Shown piece by piece: positions 1 to 14,300 of a DNA stretch of 64,000 nucleotides. The DNA comes from Symsagittifera roscoffensis (Eukaryota > Xenacoelomorpha > Acoela > Convolutidae). The DNA lies in the NCBI RefSeq assembly GCF_963678635.1, contig NC_087067.1:40072379-40136378 (forward strand), read 5' to 3'. Position numbers and translations under genes: made by a program. Every line of letters begins with the position of its first letter. Positions within the stretch are counted from its first letter, which is position 1. The notes beneath the pieces were generated by a model. It was not told the DNA's origin, searched no databases, and saw only the letters and a program-made list of their open reading frames with translations.

Positions 1-580
1 TCGGCGGATCTTTAATTAATTGGATTGTTTGAATCGGCGAGGAAGGTAAATTCTTTCATTGTTTGTTATCACTAAGGTGCTTTAAAATTTCTGGCTTTCT
101 TGCTGTATTTGCACCTAATATAACTTTGAGATCTGTTTCAAAGTGGGACAACGTTGCAATAGTAAATCTAAGTTGTGCTTCATCTGGGCTTCTTTTTGCA
201 GTCCTAATCGCACGATTAGATACACCTTATATTCGTGTAGTTCTGTGGATCTTAAACGAATTGGGTTGTTTGAATCGGCGAGGAAGGTAAATTCTTTCAT
301 TGTTTATTATCAGTAAGGTGCTTTAATATTTCTGGCTTTCTTGCTGTATTTGCACCTAATAGAACTTTGAGATCTGTTTCAAAGTGGGACAACGTTGCAA
401 TAGTAAATCTAAGTTGTGCTTCATCTGGGCTTCTTTTTGCAGTCCTAATCGCACGATTAGATACACCTTATATTCGTGTAATTCTGTGGATCTTAAACTA
501 ATTGGATTGTTTGAATCGGCGAGGAAGGTAAATTCTTTCATTGTTTATTATCAGTAAGGTGCTTTAATATTAGAATCCTC
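1..580. repeat. Satellite A block upstream of RMDN1, about 241-bp units
   Basis: About 2.4 tandem copies of the same satellite that fills RMDN1 intron 2. Landmarks such as GTGGGACAACGTTGCAATAG recur about 241 bp apart. The first 290 bases look identical to 3,593-3,880 in the intron, so the two blocks separated very recently or are linked by assembly. The block ends abruptly at about 580, where a Ty3/gypsy fragment begins. Open frames of 60-75 codons in it recur with the repeat and are not genes. Confidence 0.9.
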
Positions 581-1509
581 CATCCGGTGTCACAAAGGCT
601 GTCTTGTGTCGGTCTTCCTCGGCTACAGGCACTTGCCAATACCCATCGCCAGGTCGAGGGAAGAGAAGTACTTCTGCCCGTTAAGAGCATCGAACGTTTG
701 ATGTATCTTCGGAATCGGAAATGCGTCCTTGACCGTTACATCATTCAGCTTCCGATAATCCACACAGAACCGCCAACTGCCGTCTTTCTTCGTTTGCAAG
801 ACAATTGGTGCACTATAAGGGCTTTTTGAAGGTTGGATCACCCCTTTCTCCAGCATGCTCTTAACTTCGTCCCTGATGATCGGCATCTTTGCGGGAGATG
901 TTCGATGGGGGGGATCTTGATAGGGCCCGAGTCTCCAGTATCAATCCGATGTGTCACCAATTTAGTTTGGCCAAGTTCGGCATCTGTCAAAGCGAACACA
1001 TCTCTATAAGTACTGATCAACTGTTTCAGCCGGTCCCTCTCCGTTCCTGTCACCTCGGGAGCTGCTAGTTCTAGAATCTTCTCTACATCTTCATCTAGAT
1101 GTCGTTTAGCCTGTACTTGAAAGTCCATCGACCCTTCCTCTTGCATTCCCTGCACCTCATGGTCCTGACTGACGGGGGGCCAACCTTCTACAACATTCCC
1201 CATTGCATATGATGACTCAACGTTTGACCCACCAAGAGGAGTGTGTGGTTCGGTTAAGGGGGTACTGTACGACGAGTTTACGTCCCAGTAATTATCGTCT
1301 TCTGGCGGGTGTTTAGGGTATGAGGTCACCTTCAATATTTCATATTGCAGGGGAAGTATAGATCCCTCTTTCCGTCCCGTCCAGAGGTTGTCACACTGGA
1401 AATCTAACGAGCATTCATGCTCCTTTAAAGACCGAAGTCCTATGATCATTTCCGCTTTCAGCTCAGAAACCACCAGGGCTTCGACCTCATCCATTTTTTC
1501 GAGAAACAT
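580..1509 (-). mobile_element. Ty3/gypsy LTR retrotransposon fragment (fossil, broken)
   Basis: Read on the minus strand, this is part of a Ty3/gypsy pol polyprotein. A protease-to-RT linker region is followed by the N-terminal part of reverse transcriptase, with the recognisable family block around WRFCVDYRKLND and the following PIPKI and FSSLDL motifs. Only this part of pol is present. I see no LTRs, RNase H, integrase or gag in the window. It is truncated and broken, so a fossil. The clear family motifs suggest it is not extremely old. One end abuts satellite A at about 580, and the other lies about 0.8 kb upstream of the RMDN1 start. Confidence 0.85.
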
Positions 1510-2319
1510 TTTTTCACCTATTTTTTTCTAATTCGCTTGTATGAGTCTTGATGACAATTTTTGAAGCTGAAGCTGTTCTTTTCCTGTAATTTATAAATAT
1601 GCTAGCTCTGATTTTGTTAAACTTATTTTTCCCTTTTTCACCGTTTTTTGCTGAAGGTTTACTCGGCTATTATGGTTTCGGCAAATATGACATCGGCTTG
1701 TTCATTTTATATGCGTCGTTTATAGGGCAAAATTGATTTTGTATGCTTTTTGTTTGTATCAGGAGGGTAAAATCTTCGAATGCAAAATTTTATAGTTCAA
1801 ATTTTTCATGGTAATCTTGTTTTCGGTTCAAAGATTATGAATCCAAGTTTTGTCGGCAAAGATTGGGAATCCAAGTGTCGATAAATATTTCTGAATGCTA
1901 ATTTAACGCTCTCGTTCGTTTTTTCGGATTTTTTTTCTCAAATTGAGCATCATTCGAGTAATGTAGATGTTTTTGCCTTTTTTTGGAAAAAGGTTTCTCA
2001 TGCCAATTTCATTGGTTATTATATCGCCAATCTATGAGCAAATTTGTGTTTGGCGTTGTTGTTTGTTCAAATCAACACATTAATTCAATTGAAGATAACA
2101 ATGAATGAGCCCTTTGTGAGCTAATATTATTTTTGTCAAATTTATCTTTAAATCAATCAGAGTAACGGTATAATTTGACAAGATCGATTGGTTACTTATC
2201 TGCACGCGCAAACAAAACATCATTAGGTTTCAACTGATATCAAGTAATGAATCACCAAACGTAACCCTAATTAAGTCAAACATTGATATCTCGTTTAAGC
2301 CAAGTCTGCAGAAGTGAAA
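1510..2319 (+). other. 5' flank of RMDN1: promoter and 5' UTR region
   Basis: AT-rich sequence between the retroelement fragment and the RMDN1 start codon. No satellite A, no open frame of note and no convincing TATA box or CpG-rich core was found. The promoter and 5' UTR must lie here or further upstream if there is a non-coding first exon. The bases before the ATG (GAAGTGAAAATG) give an acceptable start context with A at -3. Confidence 0.4.
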
Positions 2320-5300
2320 ATGTCTGAAAATTCAACGGCAGTTGCTATTAAAGAAGCAGACGGCTACTATGATCAGAATGACTTCCAGAAAGTATACGAC
2401 ACCTTAGTGAAGCACAAATCCGGTAGGTGACTAGTTATTGAACTGGAAACAGTGGGAAAAATGGGGACTCCAATTTCCATTCTAAAAAACGCAATTGAGC
2501 TGATATCTGTAAGAATCTAAAGAAAGTTTTCCCTACGTCAATCTTATTGAACAATATCTCAAATTTTAGAGTGATTAGTTTTTAATGAATTTTCTATGCT
2601 TTTCCTTACCAGATTACAAAATTGTTCAAGTTGAAAAGTTTGCTCTTGTTCGTTGGCAGATACCTCAAATTGCGAACTACAGTGGAAAATAGCGAGAGCT
2701 GCCAGAGATCTATCGTGTCTATCTTCTACTTCGAAAGAGAGGAAGAAGGAACTCACTTATGAGGGACTGGAGTGTGCCCAGAATGCAGTGAACTCTGATG
2801 ATAGTAATTTTTCAGCCCACAAGGTTGGTTAGTTTAAAACTTCTTTCAGACTGCAGCTTCATGTACAACACAAAAGCTGAACATTAAGTAATTATAATAT
2901 TAAAGATGTTCGAATACTGTTCGTTTAACCATTCATCGATTCTAAAAGGTTGACATTGTTTTGCCGAGGTAAATTCTGCGCCTAATAGAACTTTGAGAGA
3001 CTGTTTCAAAGTGGGACAACGGTGCAATAATAAATCTAAGTTGTGCTTCATCTGGGCTTCTTTTTGCAGTCCTAATCGCACGATTAGATACACCTTATAT
3101 TCGTGTAGTTCTGTGGATCTTAAACTAATTGGATTGTTCGAATCGGCGAGGAAGGTAAATTCTTTCATTGTTTATTATCAGTAAGGTGCTTTAATATTTC
3201 TGGCTTTCTTGCTGTGTTTGCACCTAATAGAACTTTGAGATCTGTTTCAAAGTGGGACAACGTTGCAATAGTAAATCTAAGTTGTGCTTCATCTGGGCTT
3301 CTTTTTGCAGTCCTAATCGCACGATTAGATACACCTTATATTCGTGTAATTCTGTGGATCTTAAACTAATTGGATTGTTTGAATCGGCGAGGAAGGTAAA
3401 TTCTTTCATTGTTTATTATCAGTAAGGTGCTTTAATATTTCTGGCTTTCTTGCTGTGTTTGCACCTAAAAGAACTTTGAGATCTGTTTCAAAGTGGGACA
3501 ACGTTGCAATAGTAAATCTAAGTTGTTCTTTTTCTGGGCTTCTTTTTGCAGTCCCAATCGCACGATTAGATACACCTTAAGTGAGCGTAATTCGGCGGAT
3601 CTTTAATTAATTGGATTGTTTGAATCGGCGAGGAAGGTAAATTCTTTCATTGTTTGTTATCACTAAGGTGCTTTAAAATTTCTGGCTTTCTTGCTGTATT
3701 TGCACCTAATATAACTTTGAGATCTGTTTCAAAGTGGGACAACGTTGCAATAGTAAATCTAAGTTGTGCTTCATCTGGGCTTCTTTTTGCAGTCCTAATC
3801 GCACGATTAGATACACCTTATATTCGTGTAGTTCTGTGGATCTTAAACGAATTGGGTTGTTTGAATCGGCGAGGAAGGTAAATTCTTCCATTTTATATTA
3901 TCAGTAAGGTGCTTTAATATTTCTGGCTCTCTTGCTGTGTTTGCACCTAATAGAACTTTGAGATCTGTTTCAAAGTGGGACAACGTTGCAATAGTAAATC
4001 TAAGTTGTTCTTTATCTGGGCTTCTGTTTGCAGTCCCAATCGCACGATTAGATACACCTTATATGTGTGTAATTCGGCGGATCTTTAATTAATTGGATTG
4101 TTTTGATCGGCGAGAAAAATAAATTTTTTCATTGTTTTTTTTTATCAGTAAGTTGCTCTAACTTTTCTGACTTACTTGTACACTTTTCTGTTTATTGAGA
4201 AGAGTCAATTCATTGCTCAGTTGTTTTAATCTGCGCCTAATAGAACTTTGAGAGGCTGTTTCAAAGTGGGACAACGGTGCAATAATAAATCTAAGTTGAG
4301 ATACAGCTGGGCTCAGTTTTGCAGCCCTTGTCGCATGGATAGATACACTTAGTTTTCAAATAATTGAATGGATCGATGAGTATTAGTATTCTTCAGTTTA
4401 TTGGATTTGACAACAAAACAAAACTCTGGAACTGTTTTTTCCCTCAGGCAAGTTTCTTCTAATTTTTTTGATTGACCTCTTTGCTCTATTTTTTATGCGA
4501 CATAAAATAAATCAACTAGTCCAGTTATTTCAAGTCTGCACCTAATAGAAATTCGAGATCCTGTTTAAAGTGCGACAACGTTCCAATTATAAGTTTAAGT
4601 TGTGCTTCATCTGGGCTTGTCTTTGGAGTCCTAATGGCACGATTTGATAGACCCTAAGTAAATTCTTTCATCGGTTATTATCAGTAAGTTGCTTTTATTT
4701 TTCTGATTTACTTGCTGTACTTTTTTCTTTTTACTAAGGAGAGTCATTTTATTGCTGTTGTTCTTTCTATGTGCATCTAATAGAACTTTGAGCTCCTGTT
4801 TCAAAGTGGGACAACGTTGCAATAATAAATCTAAGTTGAGATACATCTGGGCTTCTATTTGCAGTCGTAATGGCACGATTAGATACACCTTATATTCAAG
4901 TGCTTTGGTGGATTTTTAATTGATTGAGTTGTTTGAATGAGCGAGAAAAGTAAATTCTTTTTGTTTATTATCATTCAGTTGCTTTAATTTTTCTGGCTGA
5001 CCTGATGTGTTTTTTTTTGTTTTTTGTTTACTGAGAAGAGTCAATTTTTTGCTCGGTTGTTTCAATCTGCACCTAATAGAACTTTGAGATCTGTTTCAAA
5101 GTGGGACAACGTTGCAATAGTAAATCTAAGTTGTGCTTCATCTGGGCTTCTTTTTGCAGTCCTAATCGCACGATTAGATACACCTTATATTCGTGTAATT
5201 CTGTGGATCTTAAATTAATTGGATTGTTTGAATCGGCGAGGAAGGTAAATTCTTCCATTGTTTATTATCAGTAAGGTGCTTTAATATTTCTGGCTCTCTT

Positions 5301-8300
5301 GCTGTGTTTGCACCTAATAGAACTTTGAGATCTGTTTCAAAGTGGGACAACGTTGCAATAGTAAATCTAAGTTGTTCTTTATCTGGGCTTCTGTTTGCAG
5401 TCCCAATCGCACGATTAGATACACCTTATATTTGTGTAATTCGGTGGATCTTTAATTAATTGGATTGTTTTGATCGGCGAGAAAAATAAATTTTTTCATT
5501 GTTTTTTTTTATCAGTAAGTTGCTCTAACTTTTCTGACTTACTTGTACACTTTTCTGTTTATTGAGAAGAGTCAATTCATTGCTCAGTTGTTTTAATCTG
5601 CGCCTAATAGAACTTTGAGAGGCTGTTTCAAAGTGGGACAACGGTGCAATAATAAATCTAAGTTGAGATACAGCTGGGCTCAGTTTTGCAGCCCTTGTCG
5701 CATGGATAGATACACTTAGTTTTCAAATAATTGAATGGATCGATGAGTTTTAGTATTCTTCAGTTTATTGGATTTGACAACAAAACAAAACTCTGGAACT
5801 GTTTTTTCCCTCAGGCAAGTATCTTCTAATTTTTTTGATTGACCTCTTTGCTCTATTTTTTATGCGACATAAAATAAATCAACTAGTTCAGTTATTTCAA
5901 GTCTGCACCTAATAGAAATTCGAGATCCTGTTTAAAGTGCGACAACGTTCCAATTATAAATTTAAGTTGTGCTTCATCTGGGCTTGTCTTTGGAGTCCTA
6001 ATGGCACGATTTGATAGACCTTAAGTAAATTCTTTCATCGGTTATTATCAGTAAGTTGCTTTTATTTTTCTGATTTACTTGCTGTACTTTTTTCTGTTTA
6101 CTAAGGAGAGTCATTTTGTTGCTGTTGTTCTATCTATGTGCATCTAATAGAACTTTGAGCTCCTGTTTCAAAGTGGGACAACGTTGCAATAATAAATCTA
6201 AGCTGAGATACATCTGGGCTTCTATTTGCAGTCGTAATGGCACGATTAGATACACCTTATATTCAAGTGCTTTGGTGGATTTTTAATTGATTGAATTGTT
6301 TGAATGAGCGAGAAAAGTAAATTCTTTTTGTTTATTATCATTCAGTTGCTTTAATTTTTCTGGCTGACCTGATGTGTTTTTTTTTGTTTTTTGTTTACTG
6401 AGAAGAGTCAATTTTTTGCTCGGTTGTTTCAATCTGCACCTAATAGAACTTTGAGATCTGTTTCAAAGTGGGACAACGTTGCAATAGTAAATCTAAGTTG
6501 TGCTTCATCTGGGCTTCTTTTTGCAGTCCTAATCGCACGATTAGATACACCTTATATTCGTGTAATTCTGTGGATCTTAAATTAATTGGATTGTTTGAAT
6601 CGGCGAGGAAGGTAAATTCTTCCATTGTTTATTATCAGTAAGGTGCTTTAATATTTCTGGCTCTCTTGCTGTGTTTGCACCTAATAGAACTTTGAGATCT
6701 GTTTCAAAGTGGGACAACGTTGCAATAGTAAATCTAAGTTGTTCTTTATCTGGGCTTCTGTTTGCAGTCCCAATCGCACGATTAGATACACCTTATATTT
6801 GTGTAATTCGGCGGATCTTTAATTAATTGGATTGTTTTGATCGGCGAGAAAAATAAATTTTTTCATTGTTTTTTTTTATCAATAAGTTGCTCTAACTTTT
6901 CTGACTTACTTGTACACTTTTCTGTTTATTGAGAAGAGTCAATTCATTGCTCAGTTGTTTTAATCTGCGCCTAATAGAACTTTGAGAGGCTGTTTCAAAG
7001 TGGGACAACGGTGCAATAATAAATCTAAGTTGAGATACAGCTGGGCTCAGTTTTGCAGCCCTTGTCGCATGGATAGATACACTTAGTTTTCAAATAATTG
7101 AATGGATCGATGAGTATTAGTATTCTTCAGTTTATTGGATTTGACAACAAAACAAAACTCTGGAACTGTTTTTTCCCTCAGGCAAGTATCTTCTAATTTT
7201 TTTGATTGACCTCTTTGCTCTATTTTTTATGCGACATAAAATAAATCAACTAGTTCAGTTATTTCAAGTCTGCACCTAATAGAAATTCGAGATCCTGTTT
7301 AAAGTGCGACAACGTTCCAATTATAAATTTAAGTTGTGCTTCATCTGGGCTTGTCTTTGGAGTCCTAATGGCACGATTTGATAGACCTTAAGTAAATTCT
7401 TTCATCGGTTATTATCAGTAAGTTGCTTTTATTTTTCTGGTTTACTTGCTGTACTTTTTTCTGTTTACTAAGGAGAGTCATTTTATTGCTGTTGTTCTTT
7501 CTATGTGCATCTAATAGAACTTTGAGCTCCTGTTTCAAAGTGGGACAACGTTGCAATAATAAATCTAAGTTGAGATACATCTGGGCTTCTATTTGCAGTC
7601 GTAATGGCACGATTAGATACACCTTATATTCAAGTAGTTTGGTGGATTTTTAATTGATTGAATTGTTTGAATGAGCGAGAAAAGTAAATTCTTTTTGTTT
7701 ATTATCATTCAGTTGCTTTAATTTTTCTGGCTGACCTGATGTATTTTTTTTTGTTTTTTGTTTACTGAGAAGAGTCAATTTTTTGCTCGGTTGTTTTAAT
7801 CTGCACCTAATAGAACTTTGAGATCTGTTTCAAAGTGGGACAACGTTGCAATAGTAAATCTAAGTTGTGCTTCATCTGGGCTTCTTTTGCAGTCCTAATC
7901 GCACGATTAGATACACCTTATTTTTGTGTAATTCGGTGGCTCTTTAACTAATTGGATTTTTGGATCGGCGAGTAAAGTAAATTCTTTCATCAATCTTAAT
8001 CAGTAAGTTGCTTTAAGTTTTCCAACTTTCTTGATGTTTTAATTGTTTTTTTAAAGAGTCAACTTTTGCTCAACTGTTTTCATCTGCACCTAATAGAACT
8101 CTCATTGTTTATTATCAGTCAGGTGCCTTAATATTTCTGGATTTCTTGCTGTATTTGCACCTAATAGAACTTTGAGATCTGTTTCAAAGTGGCACAACGT
8201 TGCAATAGTAAATCTAAGTTGTGCTTCATCTGGGCTTCTATTTGCAGTCGTAATGGCACGATTAGATACACCTTATATTCAAGTAATTTGGCGGATTTTT

Positions 8301-11300
8301 ATTTGATTGAATTGTTTGAATGAGCGAGAAAAGTAAATTCTTTTTGTTTATTATCATTCAGTTGCTTTAATTTTTCTGGCTGACCTGATGTAATTTTTTT
8401 TGTTTACTGAGAAGAGTCAATTTTTTGCTCTGTTGTTTTAATCTGCACCTAATAGAACTTTGAGATCTGTTTCAAAGTGGGACAACGTTGCAATAATGAA
8501 TCTAAGTTGAGATACATCTGAGCTTCTCTTTGCACTCTCAATTACACGATTAGATACAACTTATATTCGTTTAATTTGTTGTCTCTTCAATTAATTGCAT
8601 TGTTTGGATCGGCGAGTAAAGTAAATTCTTTCATCAATCTTAATCAGTAAGTTGCTTTAAGTTTTCCAACTTACTTGATGTTTTGTTTCTGTTTGTTGAA
8701 AAGAGTCAATTTTTGCTCATTTGTATTCATCTGCACCTAATAGAACTGTCATTGTTTATTATCAGTAAGGTGCTTTAATATTTCGAGCTTTCTTGCTGTA
8801 TTTGCACCTAATAAAACTTTGAGATCTGTTTCAAAGTGGGACAACGTTGCAATAGTAAATCTAAGTTGTGCTTCATCTGGGCTTCTTTTGCAGTCCTAAT
8901 CGCACGATTAGATACACCTTATATTCAAGTAATTTGGCGGATTTTTTATTGATTGAATTGTTTGAATGAGCGAGAAAAGTAAACTCTTTTTGTTTATTAT
9001 CATTCAGTTGCTTTAATTTTTCTGGCTGACCTGATGTAATTTTTTTTGTTTACTGAGAAGAGTCAATTTTTTGCTCTGTTGTTTTAATCTGCACCTAATA
9101 GAACTTTGAGATCTGTTTCAAAGTGGGACAACGTTGCAATAGTAAATCTAAGTTGTGCTTCATCTGGGCTTCTTTTGCAGTCCTAATCGCACGATTAGTT
9201 ACACCTTATTTTTGTGTTATTCGGTGGCTCTTTAACTAAATGGATTTTTGGATCGGCGAGTAAAGTAAATTCTTTCATCAATCTTAATCAGTAAGTTGCT
9301 TTAAGTTTTCCAACTTACTTGATGTTTTAATTGTTTTTTTTTAAAGAGTCAACTTTTGCTCATTTGTTTTCATCTGCACCTAATAGAACTTTCATTGTTT
9401 ATTATCAGTAAGGTGCTTTAATATTTCTAGCTTTCTTGCTGTATTTGCACCTAATAGAACTTTGAGATCTGTTTAAAAGTGGGACAACGTTGCAATAGTA
9501 AATCTAAGTTGTGCTTCATCTGGCTTCTATTTGCAGTCCTAATGGCACGATTAGATACACCTTATATTCGTGTAATTTGGTGGCTCTTCAATTAATTGGA
9601 TTGTTTGGATCGGCGAGAAAAGTAAATTCTTTCATCAATCTTAATCAGTAAGTTGCTTCAAGTTTTCCAACTTACTTGATGTTTTTTTTTCTGGTTTTTG
9701 AAAAGAGTCAATTTTTGCTCAGTTGTTTTCATCTGCACCTAATAGAACTTTCATTGTTTATTATCAGTAAGGTGCTTTAATATTTCTGGCTTTCTTGCTG
9801 TATTTGCACCTAATAGAACTTTGAGATCTGTTTAAAAGTGGGACAACGTTGCAATAGTAAATCTAAGTTGTGCTTCATCTGGGCTTCTATTTGCAGTCCT
9901 AATGGCACGATTAGATACACCTTATATTCGTGTAATTTGGTGGCTCTTCAATTAATTGGATTGTTTGGATCGGCGAGAAAAGTAAATTCTTTCAATGTTC
10001 TTAATCATTAAGTTGCTTTAAGTTTTCCAACTTACTTGCTGTATGTTTTTCTGGTTATTAAAAAGGCTCGATTTTTGCTCCTTTGTTTTCATCTGCACCT
10101 AAAGAACTTTGAGATATCTTTCAAAGTGGGACAACGTTGCAATAGTAAATCTAAGTTGTGCTTCATCTGGGCTTATTTTGCAGTCCTAATCTCACGATTA
10201 GATACACCTTATATTCAAGTAATTCGGCGGATTTTTAACTAATTGGGTTGTTTGGGTCTGCGAGAAAAGCAAATTTTTTCCTTATTCCTAATCAATAAGC
10301 CGCTTTAAGTTTTCCAACTTACTTGCTGTATGTTTTTCTGTTTATTAAAAAGAGTCAATTTTTGCTCCTTTGTTTTCATCTGCACCTAAAGAACTTTGAG
10401 ATATCTTTCAAAGTGGGACAACGTTGCAATAGTAAATCTAAGTTGTGCTTCATCTGGCCTTTTTTAGCAGTCCTAATCTCACGATTAGATACACCTTATA
10501 TTTGTGTAACTCGGTGGCTCTTTAACTAATTGGATTGTTTGGGTCAGCGAGAAAAGCAAATTTTTTCCTTCTTCATAATCAATAAGTCGCTTTAAATTTT
10601 CCAACCTACTTGCTGTATGTTTTTCTGTTTATTAAAAAGAGTCAATTTTTGCTCCTTTGTTTTCATCTGCACCTAAAGAACTTTGAGATATCTTTCAAAG
10701 TGGGACAACGTTGCAATAGTAAATCTAAGTTGTGCTTCATCTGGGCTTCTTTTGCAGTCCTAATCGCACGATTAGATACACTTTATATTTGTGTAACTCG
10801 GTGGCTCTTTAACTAAAAGGATTTTTTGGATCAGCGAGAATAGCAAATTTTTTCCTTATTCATTATCAATCAGTTGCTTTAATTTTTCTGGCTTTTTTAT
10901 TTCATTGTTTTGTTAACTGAAAAGATTACTTGATTTTTGTGTTTACTGAGAAGAGTCAATTTTTGCTCAGTTTTATAATCTGCACCTAATAGAACTTTGA
11001 GATCTGTTTCAAAGTGGGACAACGTTGCAATAAAAAGTTGTGCTTCATCAGGGCTTCTTTTTGCAGTCCTAATCGCGCGATTAGATACACCTTATATTCG
11101 TGTAGTTCGGTGGATCTTTTTAAATAATTGGATTGTTTGAATCGGCGGGGAAAGTAAATTTTTTCATTTTTAATTATCATTTTGTTGCTTTCATTTTTCT
11201 AGCTTATTTGCGGTGCTTCTTTTTAACAAAGAGTAATTTTTTTGCTCGGTTGTTTTACTCTGCACCTAATAGAAACTATGATCTGTTTCATAGTGGGACA

Positions 11301-14300
11301 ACGTTGCAATAAAAAATCTAAGTTGTGCTTCATCAGGGCTTCTATTTGCAATCCTAATCGCACGGTTAGATACACCTTATATTCGTGTAATTTGGTGGCT
11401 CTTCAATTAATTGGGTTGTATGGATTGGCGAGAAAAGTAAATTCTTTCATTGTTCTTAATCATTAAGTTGCTTTAAATTTTCCCACTTACATGATGTTTT
11501 TCTGTTTTTTTTGAAAAGAGTCAATTTTTGCTCATTTGTTTTCATCCACCTAATAGAACTTTGAGATCTGTTTCGAAGTGGGACAACGTTGCAATAGTAA
11601 ATCTAAGTTGTGCTTCATCTGGGCTTCTATTTGCAGTCGTAATGGCACGATTAGATACACCTTATATTCATATAATTCGGCGGATTTTTAATTGATTGAA
11701 TTGTTTGAATGAGCGAGAAAAGTAAATTCTTTTTGTTTATTATCATTCAGTTGCTTTAATTTTTCTGGCTGACCTGATGTAATTTTTTTGTTTACTGAGA
11801 AGAGTCAATTTTTTGCTGTTGTTTTAATCTGCACCTAATAGAACTTTGAGATTTGTTTCAAAGTGGGACAACGTTGCAATAGTAAATCTGAGTTGTGCTT
11901 CATCTGGGCTTCTATTTGCACTCGTAATGGCACGATTAGATACACCTTATATTCAAGTAATTCGGCGGATTTTTAACTAATTGGATTTTTTGGGTCAGCG
12001 AGAAAAGCAAATTTTTTCCTTATTCATAATCATTAAATCGCTTTAAATTTTCCAACTTACTTGCTGTATGTTTTTCTGTTTATTAAAAAGAGTCAATTTT
12101 TGCTCCTTTGTTTTCATCTGCACCTAAAGAACTTTGAGATATCTTTCAAAGTGGAACAACGTTGCAATAGTAAATCTAAGTTTTGCTTCATCTGGGCTTC
12201 TATTTGCAGTCGTAATGGCACGATTAGACACATCTTATTTTCAAGTAATTCGGCGGATTTTTAATTGATTGAATTGTTTGTATGGGCGAGAAAAGTAAAT
12301 TCTTTTTGTTTATTATCATTCAGTTGCTTTAATTTCTCTGGCTGACTTGATGTATTTTTTTTTGTTTACTGAGAAGAGTCAATTTTTTGCTCTGTTGTTT
12401 TAATCTGCACCTAATAGAACTTTGAGATCTGTTTCAAAGTGGGACAACGTTGCAATAGTAAATCTGAGTTGTGCTTCATCTGGGCTTCTATTTGCAGTCG
12501 TAATGGCACGATTAGATACACCTTATATTCAAGTAATTCGGCGAATTTTTAACTAATTGGGTTGTTTGGGTCAGCGAGAAAAGCAAATTTTTTCCTTATT
12601 CATAATCAATAAGTCGCTTTAAATTTTCCAACTGACTTGCTGTATGTTTTTCTGTTTATTAAAAATAGTCAATTTTTGCTCCTTTGTTTTCATCTGCACC
12701 TAAAGAACTTTGAGATATCTTTCAAAGTGGGACAACGTTGCAATAGTAAATCTAAGTTGTGCTTCATCTGGGCTTCTTTTGCAGTCCTAATCGCACGATT
12801 AGATACACTTTATAATTGTGTAACTCGGTGGCTCTTCAACTAATTGGATTGTTTGGATCAGCGAGAATAGCAAATTTTTTCCTTATTTATAATCAATAAG
12901 TTGCTTTAATTTCTCTGGCTTTTTTACTTTGTTTTTAACTGAAAAGATTACTTTATTTTTTTGTTAACTGAGAAGAGTCAATTTTTGCTCAGTTTTATAA
13001 TCTGCACCTAATAGAACTTTGAGATCTGTTTCAAAGTGGGACAACGTTGCAATAAAAAGTTGTGCTTCATCAGGGCTTCTTTTTGCAGTCCTAATCGCAC
13101 GATTAGATACACCTTATATTCGTGTAGTTCGGCGGATTTTTAATTGATTGAATTGTTTGAATGAGCGAGAAAAGTAAATTCTTTTTGTTAATTATCATTA
13201 AGTAGCTTTCATTTTTCTAGCTTATTTGCTGTGCTTCTTTTTAACAAAGGTTAATTTTTTTGCTCGGTTGTTTTACTCTGCACCTAATAGAAACTATGAT
13301 CTGTTTCAAAGTGGGACAACGTTGCAATAGTAAATCTAAGTTGTGCTTCATCTGGGCTTCTTTTGCAGTCCTAATTGCACGATTAGATACACCTTACATT
13401 TGTGTAACTCGGTGGCTCTTTAACTAATTGGATTATTTGGATCAGCGAGAAAAGCAATTTTTGGGACAACGTTGCTTTAAATTTTCCAACTTACTTGCTG
13501 TATGTTTTTCTGTTTATTAAAAAGAGTCAATTTTTGCTCCTTTGTTTTCATCTGCACCTAAAGAACTTTGAGATATCTTTCGAAGTGGGACAACGTTGCA
13601 ATAGTAAATCTAAGTTGTGCTTCATCTGGGCTTCTATTTGCAGTCGTAATGGCACGATTAGATACACCTTATATTCATATAATTCGGCGGATTTTTAATT
13701 GATTGAATTGTTTGAATGAGCGAGAAAAGTAAATTCTTTTTGTTTATTATAGTAAATCTGAGTTGTGCTTCATCTGGGCTTCTATTTGCAGTCGTAATGG
13801 CACGATTAGATACACCTTATATTCAAGTAATTCGGCGAATTTTTAACTAATTGGGTTGTTTGGGTCAGCGAGAAAAGCAAATTTTTTCCTTATTCATAAT
13901 CAATAAGTCGCTTTAAATTTTCCAACTTACTTGCTGTATGTTTTTCTGTTTATTAAAAATAGTCAATTTTTGCTCCTTTGTTTTCATCTGCACCTAAAGA
14001 ACTTTGAGATATCTTTCAAAGTGGGACAACGTTGCAATAGTAAATCTAAGTTGTGCTTCATCTGGGCTTCTTTTGCAGTCCTAATCGCACGATTAGATAC
14101 ACTTTATATTTGTGTAACTCGGTGGCTCTTCAACTAATTGGATTGTTTGGATCAGCGAGAATAGCAAATTTTTTCCTTATTTATAATCAATAAGTTGCTT
14201 TAATTTCTCTGGCTTTTTTACTTTGTTTTTAACTGAGAAGATTACTTTATTTTTTTGTTAACTGAGAAGAGTCAATTTTTGCTCAGTTTTATAATCTGCA

